Assembly: GCA_016987375.1 (NCBI GenBank)
Contig: PJRA01000313.1
Span: 1,748,478 to 1,812,477 of the forward strand
DNA: 64,000 nt
Direction of reading: 5' to 3'
From: Brachionus koreanus
Taxonomy: Eukaryota > Rotifera > Eurotatoria > Ploima > Brachionidae
Positions within the stretch are counted from its first letter, which is position 1, and each line of letters starts with the position of its first letter. The position numbers and the translations under genes were made by a program. Below are positions 42,406-60,140 of the stretch, piece by piece. The notes beneath the pieces were generated by a model. It saw nothing but the letters and a program-made list of their open reading frames with translations, was not told the DNA's origin and did not search any database.

Positions 42406-43884
42406 ATGGTCATGGCAACTCCGAGCCCGCAGCAAGTTGGACGTGAATTCGTACGTCAATATTACACTGTTTTACACGAAGCGCCAGAGCTATTGCACCG
42501 TTTTTACTCATCGGGAAGCATGTTCGTACACGGCGGAGTGGGCCGATTGGGCCAGAGTGAGGAGCCGGTTATTGGTCAACTAGAAATCGACAAAAAAATC
42601 CGCCAACTTAACTTCAAAGACTGTCACACTAAAATCAGACAAGTAGACAGTCAGCTAACGATTGGCAACGGGGTTGTGGTTCAAGTAACTGGTGAACTGT
42701 CCAACAATGGCGAAGCCATGAGACGGTTCATGCAAACATTTGTCCTAGCTCCGCAAACACCCAAAAAATTCTATGTCCATAATGATATATTTCGGTACCA
42801 AGATGAAATTTATCAGGACGTATCCGACACTGAATCCGAGGAGACTGCTCAGCAACAAGAAGCGCAAGTAGACGTCAAGCAAACAGAGTCTAATACCGAG
42901 TATTTTCCAGCTGAAACTGAACAAGTAGAGCCGCAACTTGAACAGCATGCTGAACAGATCGTTCAGGAGCAAGTCGAGAATACTGAGCAAATTGAACAAA
43001 TTGAGCCTAGCATTGAGCAGAACATCCACAATGGTCATTTGCACTCATCTTCTTCATCTGCGTCGTCAAGTGAAAACGTCGAAAAAGAGGAAGAAAAGCC
43101 TAGTGCTGAGCCAGAACCAGTCGAGGAAGCTAAAGTGCAAGAGGCTGAGCCTGTTAGACAGGAGCCCGAACCAGTAAAAAGCAACTCTTGGGCAAAAATA
43201 ATAGCCAAAAGTGATCCTATTCAGGCGCCTGTTCAAATTCAAATTCCCCCTAGACCCAAAGAAGTGAAACAAGTAAAGATAGTGCAACAAAATGGCACTG
43301 CTAAACCCCAACAAAAACCAAGAACTATTGAAAAAAAAGAAGAAGTGAAGGTTGCGCCGACTGTTGAACCAAAGCCACCAAGACAACCAGTCGAAAAATT
43401 TAATGGAAACAATAATGAAATGGATGATATTGAGAAAAGATTTGGACGCTATTCGGATGGCCAACAAGTTTTTGTTGGTAATTTGAGTCAAGATATTAGT
43501 GAAAGCGAACTGAAACAATTTTTCGGCCAATATGGAAAAGTACTTGAGGTAAGAATTAACACAAACACTAAACAACCAGTCGGTCGTAGATTGCCAAATT
43601 ATGGTTTTGTTGTTTTTGAGGAGAAACAACATGTTGACAATCTTTTGAGCAGTGCCAAAGCAAATAGCTTGGTTTTAGTAAATGAAAAAGGTGATTTTAG
43701 ATTGAACGTAGAGGAAAAACGAGCTCGTCAAGGCAGAGGCTACGTTGGTCAGAATGCCAAGCCAAGAGTGACTCGATCGTCTAGCAATGGTTCAAGAGGA
43801 AATAAAAAAAATTACCAAGACTTTAGCGGTAGACGAGAAGAACAATTAGATTCAAGGAAACCAAATACGTACAAGCGATCTTAG
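42406..43884 (+). CDS. G3BP: Ras-GAP SH3-domain-binding protein (G3BP/Rasputin), stress-granule RNA-binding protein
   Basis: Scaffold protein that nucleates stress granules and binds mRNA. Residues about 8-130 form an NTF2-like domain (VGREFVRQYYTVLHEAPELL, RFYSSGSMFVHGG, LNFKDCHTKIRQVD). A long Glu/Gln/Pro-rich acidic stretch (about 135-260) and a basic Pro/Lys-rich linker follow, then an RRM (about 350-430: QQVFVGNLSQDISESELKQF, YGFVVFEE). The C-terminus is Arg/Gly-containing but has few true RGG repeats. The layout is that of animal G3BP. It is a single 1.48-kb exon with clearly higher GC than its neighbours. Two in-frame ATGs (42406 and 42412) compete; the second gives the more typical MATPSPQ start. 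Confidence 0.9.
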   Translation: MVMATPSPQQVGREFVRQYYTVLHEAPELLHRFYSSGSMFVHGGVGRLGQSEEPVIGQLEIDKKIRQLNFKDCHTKIRQVDSQLTIGNGVVVQVTGELSNNGEAMRRFMQTFVLAPQTPKKFYVHNDIFRYQDEIYQDVSDTESEETAQQQEAQVDVKQTESNTEYFPAETEQVEPQLEQHAEQIVQEQVENTEQIEQIEPSIEQNIHNGHLHSSSSSASSSENVEKEEEKPSAEPEPVEEAKVQEAEPVRQEPEPVKSNSWAKIIAKSDPIQAPVQIQIPPRPKEVKQVKIVQQNGTAKPQQKPRTIEKKEEVKVAPTVEPKPPRQPVEKFNGNNNEMDDIEKRFGRYSDGQQVFVGNLSQDISESELKQFFGQYGKVLEVRINTNTKQPVGRRLPNYGFVVFEEKQHVDNLLSSAKANSLVLVNEKGDFRLNVEEKRARQGRGYVGQNAKPRVTRSSSNGSRGNKKNYQDFSGRREEQLDSRKPNTYKRS

Positions 43885-46231
43885 ACGATCTTAGACACAG
43901 CCCTAACATAATCAACCACACACCATTTAATCACATAAAAAATAATAAAAATTCTTCTTTTTCTTTATTTTTTTTTCAAATGCTATGAATAACTTTTTTT
44001 TCCTTAAATTTTACTGTCCCGCATTAATTTTAGAAATTATTTTTTTGTTTGAATAGGACTCTTTTAAATTAAGTCACGCAAGTTAAGACAGAAAATTGGA
44101 AAAAAAAACTATATCGGCCAATTGTTCCGAAGTAAAATCGTTTATTTCTTTTGTTCGTTTTTTTTCTTTTTTTGATGACAACCAAAACTGAAGTTGGGAG
44201 TTTTGAGGTCGATTTGGTTTAGTATCGACATGGTTATTTACCTATTTTAAAGGAGAAATATAAAAATTTCGAAAACCTTTATTTACTTTATATTATTTTA
44301 AAAAATATATTTTTGTTCCTTTTTTGTTTATTTATTTTTTCCAACTGGTCGTAAAATTTAAATTTTGTCTTGATTTAGTCCAAAATCTAGTAATATATAT
44401 CAAAATTTAAAATTTTCATTTTTTTTTTTAAAATAAGAATAAACAGCTATTCTAAAACGCAAATCACCTTATAATTTAAAAAAAAAAATTTTCTCAAATA
44501 AAAGTTTAATTTTTTTTCTTATTTTTCCTTCACTCACTCACCATAGTTTATTTAAAAATAAACATTTTAAATTTAAATTTATTCGATTTTTTTAAATTTT
44601 TTACTCAAGCAATTAAATTGAAAATAATATTTTAAACTTTTTGAATACTTATTGATGATTATATTCAAAAGTGTAGCGAAAATAAATTAGTTTTTGTTTT
44701 TTCTTTTAAACTAGTTCGATGAATAATAACAGCTTTTTTATATTGAAAAACAACGATTAAATTGAATAATATTTACCAATTGCATTCAACCTTTAGATTT
44801 ACAAAAAAGAAAGAATTTTAAGAAAAGTTAATCTATTTAAAAATCTGCGATTGACTGAGTAAGGCTACTTAAAAATAATAAAAACAAGCATACAAGTTGC
44901 ATTAAGGAAATTTTTTTTAATTTAAATGTGAAAAAAGCAAAATAAATAAAAGAGAGTATTTTCCTAAATAGTATATGTTATCTTAAAAAATAGTAAAAAA
45001 CTTTTTAAAGTAATTTTTTACATAATTAATCTAAATTAAATGCAAGATAACAATTATAAAGGATGTATAAATATTTAAGATTGTTCAAAAGTTTTTAAAC
45101 GAAATACTAGAATCAGTGTTAATGTTCTAGATTTATAATATTTATTGAAGATCTTTTTTTTCCTAAGATTCTATAAAAGTTTCAAATAATATTTGGAATC
45201 TACAAAATGGTCCAACTAAAACTAAAAATAAAGTTTATATTTCATTAAATATAATCTAATTTATTTACAAAACTTTCATTTAAATCTTATATAGGTCAAG
45301 ATTTTTTAGGTATGCACTTTATTTATCTTATATTAATTAAAAATTTCCTCTAGTTTTTTATTTTTAGTGGTTTTTAATAAAATTTGAGGTATTTTATTAA
45401 AAATTTGTGGCAATCGAACTAAATTTTTCTTTTATTTTATCTATTTGAAGATTCAGCAAAAAAAATCTTGATCTAAATTTAATCAGGAAAGAATTAGCTT
45501 TATTAATTCAATTACATAATTACAAAAATACATAGAATAATAAAAACTAGTTTCTTTTATTTATCATTAATTAAGAGATTAGATAATTTAGAGTTAATAA
45601 TTTATTCTGAAAATAAAACAAGTTTATTTAATACTTTTTTTTATATATATAAGACACAAGAAATTGGATTTTTTTCTTTAACAAATCATTTTAATATGGG
45701 CTTAAACTAAATTAAAAAAAAAAAGTTTATTGATAAATTCTTAAAAAACAATTAGAAAAAAAAATGTTTGATTTAAAACATTTCATTAAATTTAAAATTT
45801 TAAAAGGGTGTGAAAAATTTTCTTGAAATACATGCAACTTGATAGAAAATGAGTTTAATTTTTATTTCTTAAAATAAACGTTTTCTAAATTTAGAATATT
45901 TTAGTGAATATTTCGTATGACTTTTTGATAAAAAATTTTTAGGCAAAATTTTTCAACTTTTCAATTTAAATTTTACTAAATAGTAAATCTGAGAATATTT
46001 GGCTTAATATTTTCATCAATTGGTCGCTTTTTTTTTATAAATATTCAAAAATATCATTTTGAATTATAAAATCATGTTTAGACTCATAAATGATTCAAAT
46101 AATTCTTTTTAATATTTATTCAATTTACAAATTATATTTTCATTTTTTTTAAATTAATTAAATTTAATTTTTAAAAAATAATTGTTATGTAATTAAAATT
46201 ATTAATATTTTTTAATAATTATTTTATTTAA
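43885..46231. other. Intergenic, convergent G3BP and GH19-like genes
   Basis: 2.3 kb of very AT-rich DNA with long T and A runs. The G3BP 3' untranslated region probably occupies the first several hundred bases (AATAAAAG-like signals near 44500). Nothing else is recognised. Confidence 0.4.
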
Positions 46232-46735
46232 TTAAAATCTAGGATTAATATTAAATGATTTACAAACAGTTGTATAAACATTATTGATTTTTTCTCTTCC
46301 ATCTGTAATTTTGAAGGCCAATTCAGTTAATTTTACAAAGCCTTCAGGAAGATGTTTTTTGCAAAACATTTGCCAATACCAGCAACTAACTTTCCATGAA
46401 TGCTCTTCCTTTTCAATTTTTTCTGGATTTTCATCATAATTTTCTCCCAAATCAACAGAAGCTGCTTTGTAATTTTCAATTGACTTGAGAGGAAAAAAGC
46501 CACGTCTAATGTACCGTCCATATATTTTCTTTGATTCTGTCAGTGTTTTCGGATCACATTCTTTCGTATACTTTAATCCATCTGATTCATAAATAAGAGA
46601 TGCTAAAAACATTGCTGCTTCATCACGATCTTGAACTGATGCCATTTCGCATGCATTCATAAAACCCTGATACCTTCCATAGGTTTGGTAACCATTATTT
46701 CGCAGGGCATTGCAAAACTCGTGAAACGATATCAT
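46232..46735 (-). CDS. GH19 chitinase-like / lysozyme-superfamily small protein
   Basis: A 167-residue single-exon protein. Residues about 5-60 (FCNALRNNGYQTYGRYQGFM, then DRDEAAMFLASLIYESDG) match the start of GH19 chitinase domains, where the HESGG-type glutamate is the general acid; here it appears as YESDG. Residues 75-105 (KKIYGRYIRRGFFPLKSIEN, then YKAASVDLG) parallel the YYGRGyIQLT...NYxxAs block, and SCWYWQMF parallels the later aromatic tryptophan segment. The RGxIQL core is altered to RRGFFPLKS, so activity is doubtful. There is no signal peptide at this start. The domain is shorter than plant GH19 enzymes but close to endolysin-type members. Possibly of phage or bacterial origin. 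Confidence 0.6.
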   Translation of the reverse strand: MISFHEFCNALRNNGYQTYGRYQGFMNACEMASVQDRDEAAMFLASLIYESDGLKYTKECDPKTLTESKKIYGRYIRRGFFPLKSIENYKAASVDLGENYDENPEKIEKEEHSWKVSCWYWQMFCKKHLPEGFVKLTELAFKITDGREKINNVYTTVCKSFNINPRF

Positions 46736-47547
46736 TTGAAAGTAAGAAATATTTTCTTGTTTTTCTCGTGTTATTTACTAAAAAAATTAATAAAATCAAA
46801 AATCATCTACACTATATCTTTTTTATATTAAAAATTCGCTTTATCACTAGACAAAAAGATGTTATTCGAAATTATTATTTAAAAAAAAATTAATAATTTT
46901 TGTTCGTGTGATAAATGCTTTTTATACAATTTAAAATTAAGACAAATTTATTATTTTAGTATAAAAAAAAATAGACACTTTTTGATATTTAAAAAAAGAA
47001 ATTTTTACGATAACAAAAAATTTCTGAAAAATAAGAAACATTTCAGTTAAATTTATTTAAATACAAATCTTAAAATAGGTTATTTCTCAATTGGAGCCTA
47101 AAACTAATCTATTTAAAATGTTATATTCTTTAGTCCCACTCAATTTTTAATTATTAAAAAGGTGTTAGAAATCCATCAACATTTATCATTGCGTCAAAAT
47201 ATTTCTTCAGATAAATTTTGTAAATTTTATTATTCATTAAAGAATTAAATATGCTTAAAAAATTGCGTAATTAGCATTGAATTAACTAGAATCATATTTC
47301 AAGTCGACAAAAAAACTTGATCAGTCATAAAAATTAATGAAATATTTCTCAAAATTAAATAAATTCAAAAATAAAAGACAATATCTTGATTAGTTTGTAT
47401 TTGAATATCAAAACAAAATTATGTAATGTAATGTAGCATTTTATTTAAAAGAAATGATAGTTTTACTACAATTTTTACTATAATTTAGTTCACGTGATTC
47501 AGAAATTTTAATTTAAAAAAAAATTGAAATTGAATATTCAAAAAAAA
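46736..47547. other. Intergenic, divergent GH19-like and POLQ genes
   Basis: 0.8 kb of AT-rich spacer expected to carry both promoters. No conserved element is recognised. Confidence 0.4.
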
Positions 47548-55784
<8,237 letters not shown>

Positions 55785-56706
55785 TTTAATTTAATCAAAA
55801 TTTTTTTTCTAAATATTTTATGTAAAACAAATTTTAATTTTATAGTTTATAAAAAAATATATTTTTTATAATTTTGAAAAAAAATTAAACATTAATTAAC
55901 TTTTTAACATTAACTAGATTTATTTATCTACTCTTTAATTTCAAAATTTTTTTAAATATAAGCTTGGAATGAAAAGATAAAATCAATTAAGTCTTTACAT
56001 TTAATTTCTCATTTTTATTTCAAAGCATATGTTTTAATTGATGTACTGATTTTTAAAACTGAATCAAATCATATAATTGTAACTATCTATTCATTTGAGA
56101 AGAATTTACGCTTATGTGTTTTCTTTGAAGCTTTATAATATCATTAGATTTTAAAAGTCTTATTTCTTCAAGATTGCTTAGTTGAAAATAGAACGAGGAA
56201 CAATTTTTCAGCTAATGTTTTTTCAGTTAATTTTTATTCATTTAGAAGAGATTACTAAAATAATATCACTTAAAAAAAATTCATTTTTTTTTAATTAATT
56301 TAATTATTTACATCTTTTTTATTTAATTATTTTCTATTTCAATTTAAACATTACGATTTAGATAATATTCTTAATTATCAATATAAGTGTTGATTTAAAT
56401 AAGTTTTAAAATAACATTTATTTAATTATATGATATTTTAATTAAAAAAATTACTTAATATTCCATTTCTAATCATTTTCTTTGAATCAAATTCCATATT
56501 TATGATCTGAAATCATGAAAAATTCTATAAATTATTATAATTTATTTTTTTTGGGTAGAATCAACAGATATCCTTGAGTGCAATAAGAAGATAGCTCAAA
56601 AATCTTAGTTTAATGCTGATGATTTTCATAAAAAATTCCCTCTTAAAAACCCTCTTCAATGTGTTTTTTTTTTAATAAAATTATTTTAAAATATTTAGAG
56701 TTTAAA
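55785..56706. other. Intergenic, POLQ to lipin
   Basis: 0.9 kb of AT-rich spacer on one strand. At 56697-56698 there is an acceptor-like AG after a T-rich run, 8 nt before the lipin ATG. Nothing else is recognised. Confidence 0.4.
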
Positions 56707-58017
56707 ATGGAAACTCTTTATGATTTAGCTGAACGTGTAGTGGGTTATTATGACGAGATAAACAAAGCCAATTTTACCGATTCTATGGATGTAATAGTCA
56801 TACGTCGCAAAGATGGAAGTTTGCACAGCACTCCATTTTATGTGCGCTTTGGAAAATTGGGAGTTCTTAAGCCCAAGGATAGAATTGTACATGTTGAAGT
56901 GAATAATGTTCTAATAGAAGATATTCAAATGATGCTAGACGAATCTGGTGAAGCTTTTTTCATTAATGAAGACAGCGGCGATTCTTCTTTTTCCAATGTT
57001 GCATTGCATCTATGTTCAGCTGGAAATCATATTGAAGAATCCGCAAGTGTGCCAAATATTCACAAAGCAGAATCAAAAAAAATGGATGAATATTTAAAAG
57101 CTGCCAATACACTGAAAGACTTTATGATAGAGTCAAGTGATGATTCAAAAGAAGAAAAAGAGACAACAATTAATGGACTGTTGGCTCCAAAATTTTATAT
57201 TGACAGTTCATCATGTGTAAACTTGCTAAAATATAACAATCCAGACACATTCGATTCTGTTGATGAGCAAAATTCAGATCCTGATTTTGAAAAATTAAGA
57301 GATCAAGTAATAAAAATCGAAAAATCAAGACTTTCAAAAAATATAAATCTAAGTTCCCATAAACTTGAATTTCTCAATTTAAATCCCGGTCTCAATGAAA
57401 TTAAGTTTATTTTAGATGATTCAGAAAAAGAAAAAAAAACAACAGTGGCTAATATTTTTCTTTGGGATTCAAATGTCAAACTGGTTGTGTCGGACATTGA
57501 TGGAACAATTACCAAGTCAGATTTGAGAGGACATATAATGTCAATGATTGGTAAAGATTGGTATCAAGATGGCATTGTTAAGTTATTTAATTCAATTGTG
57601 AAAAATGAATACAAAATAGTGTATTTAAGTGCAAGACCGATTTGTCAATGTGAACTAACCAGATCTTTGATTAAAAATCTTGTTCAAAGTGAAGAGTCAA
57701 TGCCCATATGTCCAGTTTTTGTAAACCCGGTTGATTTTCTGGTTGCGTTTCAGTCGGAATTGATAGAAAATAATCCAGAAGAATTTAAAATTAATTTTTT
57801 AAATATGCTCAAATCGTTATTTGAAGATGGGCAGAGACCTTTTGTTGCCGGTTTTGGCAACAAGCTAAATGACCTGATGACTTATAAATCTATTGGGTTG
57901 GAAGATAACTCGATATTTTTGATCAATTCTTCTGGTAGAATAATAAATAGTATTTATGGAGAGTTAACATATGGCTTGATTCATGATAGGATAGACGAAT
58001 TTTTTCCAAAAAATTAA
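56707..58017 (+). CDS. LPIN: Compact lipin-type phosphatidate phosphatase
   Basis: Lipins convert phosphatidate to diacylglycerol. From the ATG at 56707 the protein is about 436 residues. The N-terminal lipin domain is residues about 1-95 (YDLAERVVGYYDEINKANFT, FYVRFGKLGVLKP). A short acidic, serine-rich linker (about 95-235) replaces the long middle region of animal lipins. The C-terminal LNS2/HAD domain has WDSNVKLVVSDIDGTITKSD with the catalytic DxDGT, then GKDWYQDGIVKLF, YLSARPI and FVAGFGNKLNDLMTY. It is about half the usual animal lipin length and has no introns, in contrast with most genes here. The catalytic motif is intact. A retrocopy or a lineage-specific short form are both possible. 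Confidence 0.85.
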   Translation: METLYDLAERVVGYYDEINKANFTDSMDVIVIRRKDGSLHSTPFYVRFGKLGVLKPKDRIVHVEVNNVLIEDIQMMLDESGEAFFINEDSGDSSFSNVALHLCSAGNHIEESASVPNIHKAESKKMDEYLKAANTLKDFMIESSDDSKEEKETTINGLLAPKFYIDSSSCVNLLKYNNPDTFDSVDEQNSDPDFEKLRDQVIKIEKSRLSKNINLSSHKLEFLNLNPGLNEIKFILDDSEKEKKTTVANIFLWDSNVKLVVSDIDGTITKSDLRGHIMSMIGKDWYQDGIVKLFNSIVKNEYKIVYLSARPICQCELTRSLIKNLVQSEESMPICPVFVNPVDFLVAFQSELIENNPEEFKINFLNMLKSLFEDGQRPFVAGFGNKLNDLMTYKSIGLEDNSIFLINSSGRIINSIYGELTYGLIHDRIDEFFPKN

Positions 58018-58539
58018 AACATTTTTTTAGTATGAAATTGAATTTTATATTTTTATTTTTCAGACACAGCTAGCATCAAATTTATTATTTTAATTATTTA
58101 GCTAAAAATAATTTTGTCATTGCTCAATATTAAAAAAACAAATTTTAAATAATTTAAAAATTAATGTTTAGCTTAGTTATTTGATTTTGAATTTTGTTTA
58201 ATTTTTTTCCTAGTTAAATACAAATATATTTTTTTTCAAATTTATAAAAATAAATTATTTGATGTTATTATTTTTTATTGGTTGATATTAATTATTCTAA
58301 AGTTCAAAATAAATATTGTAATTATGATTAATAAGTTTTGTGAAATTTAGCTCTTAATCGATTGCTCTTGAGCAATTATTGAAAATCAATAAAATAAAGA
58401 AATTTAATTATTTATATTACAATTTTTTATTAACATAATCAAATGATTCATCTGTAATCACTAATAAGATTATTATAAGATTTTTTTAAAAGAAATCTTC
58501 AATAATATGAACAAATATTTGAAACAGTTTTATTACAAA
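58018..58539. other. Intergenic, lipin to LINE fragment
   Basis: AT-rich lipin 3' flank with AATAAA-like signals. No gene is seen; the 5' part of the LINE is absent. Confidence 0.4.
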
Positions 58540-59460
58540 ATTATGTTTTTAGGAATTTGGGTATTTACATACAAAGTGATTTAAAATGGACTACTCACGT
58601 CAAAAATTCTACAGCTAAAGCAAATAAAATGTTGGGCTTAATTAAAAAAGCATTCAAGTATCTTTGTAGCGATACTATAAAAAATTATTATATTGTTCAA
58701 TGGTTAGACCACACCTGGAATATGCTGTCTTGTATGTGTTTGGTGTCCTAATACAGAAAAAGATTAAGAGGTAATCTAATTCAGATGTTCAAATTGGTGA
58801 ACAATTATGAACAAAATGAATTTAATAAAGGAATCAACTACAGTCTTAACACAAAACCTGGTAGCAGAAGATACGTGTTGAGGAGAAATAGCTATTTTCT
58901 TACTCGTTTAAGAATAAAGAACTGTCTTCCAAGATTTAACTTTTTCGATTTTGTGAAATTTGGTACAAAATAAAAAAAAAGAAAAAAATTTATGCTTAAA
59001 AAGCTAATGACTTTTTTTCTCAATGCTTTTAATTAGTTCTGTAAGTGCAGCTAACTGCACCAAAACTCTGCTAATGATGTGCAAAGTCTCTGCAAATTAC
59101 ACTAAAGCCAAATTTGTTCAAATTTAAATTATGCTAAATTTGCAGAGTTTTACCAGATTTATGATAATAGTACAACTTTGAATGTTGCACCATGTTGAAT
59201 TTACAGAGCTTGCTTTTGACTTTTAAAAGAATTTTTTAACATTTTGTTCTGTTCTATTGTATTAAATTTCACAAAACTATTTTTTCACAAATAGAGTCGT
59301 AAATGAATGGAATAAACTCCCGGAAGATGAAGTAAACGCAAAAAGCCTAAATAGTTTCAAAGCGAGGCTTGATAGTTTAATTGCGAAACAAAAAGAAGCA
59401 ACTGGTACAGCTCTTTAGAGCTATGCTTAGATAGCCTAAGCTGCAGTTTTTATACTACTA
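58540..59460 (+). mobile_element. 5'-truncated LINE (non-LTR) RT C-terminal fragment, interrupted
   Basis: Three blocks in order match the end of a CR1/Jockey-like reverse transcriptase: LGIYIQSDLKWTTHV...ANKMLGLIKKAFKYL (58550-58690), RLRGNLIQMFKLVNNYE (58765-58815) with RYVLRRNSYFLTRLRIKN, and NRVVNEWNKLPEDEVNAKSL (59296-59355) ending FKARLDSLIAKQKE. A small deletion near 58750 removes the PHLEYA...W block region, and a 334-bp element splits the frame at 58947. The 3' end runs into TACTACTACTAC. Inactive. Confidence 0.8.
58947..59280. mobile_element. Inverted-repeat element nested in LINE, with TTTTTC target duplication
   Basis: The insertion begins GATTTTGTGAAATTTGGTAC and ends with the reverse complement of ATAGTTTTGTGAAATTTAAT, so TTTTGTGAAATTT is a perfect terminal inverted repeat. 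TTTTTC occurs immediately before (58941) and after (59281) it, a 6-bp target duplication. Removing the element and one duplicate restores the LINE frame: NFF followed by TNRVVNEW. No coding capacity. Confidence 0.75.
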
Positions 59461-60140
59461 CTACTTAAACGATTTATTAAAAGTGGACTTGAATACCTGA
59501 TTATAATTTTTGAGATAATTGAGTTTTTTAAATTCCTATTTTAATCTAAATCGTATTTTATAATCTATTTTTTAATAACTTTTTTTAATCATTTTTTATT
59601 CTATCTAAATTTTACTCTTTTGCCTATGAGGCTTGATTTAACAATAATAATATTAATTAAAAACATTGATGTTAAAAATGAAATGGTTAATTTACTCACC
59701 ATTCATTAGGATAAAAACTACAAAAAGTGATCATTATAGAGTTTTAATTTTTAGGGTTCGGATTTACAGCTGTAAATGATCTTAAATTAAGTTTTTTTTT
59801 GCTATTCCTGAAGCTTTAAATCAATCAATAGATGATCAATAATTTTTCAGTTTAAAATTTTTCAAAAAAGGTGGTGACCAACTAAAATTTTGATTTAAAT
59901 AAACAATTAGATAATTAAAAAAAATTCTAATGATTGAGAATATAAATTATTGAAATTTTTAACAAAAAAAACTATTTCTTTGATTAAATTTTTATCATAA
60001 ATTTTTTAAAATCTATAGAAAAAACTAACCTAACAAAATATAAGAAAAATCGCGTATATAGTAATAAATAAAGTTTATATTTTGAAATATTTTATTTAGT
60101 TATTTAAAAGTTTTTTTCAAAGAAACTTGAATATAAAGAA
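59461..60140. other. Intergenic, LINE to POLA2
   Basis: AT-rich spacer. No open stretch resembling the missing N-terminal part of POLA2 was found here. Confidence 0.4.

Noticed and set aside
43066..43632. 188-codon minus-strand frame opposite G3BP
   Set aside because: Antisense of the G3BP linker and RRM; hydrophobic-rich composition follows from the Glu/Lys codons on the true strand.
47524..47526. Upstream start for POLQ
   Set aside because: The codon is TTG. The first ATG in frame is 47548.
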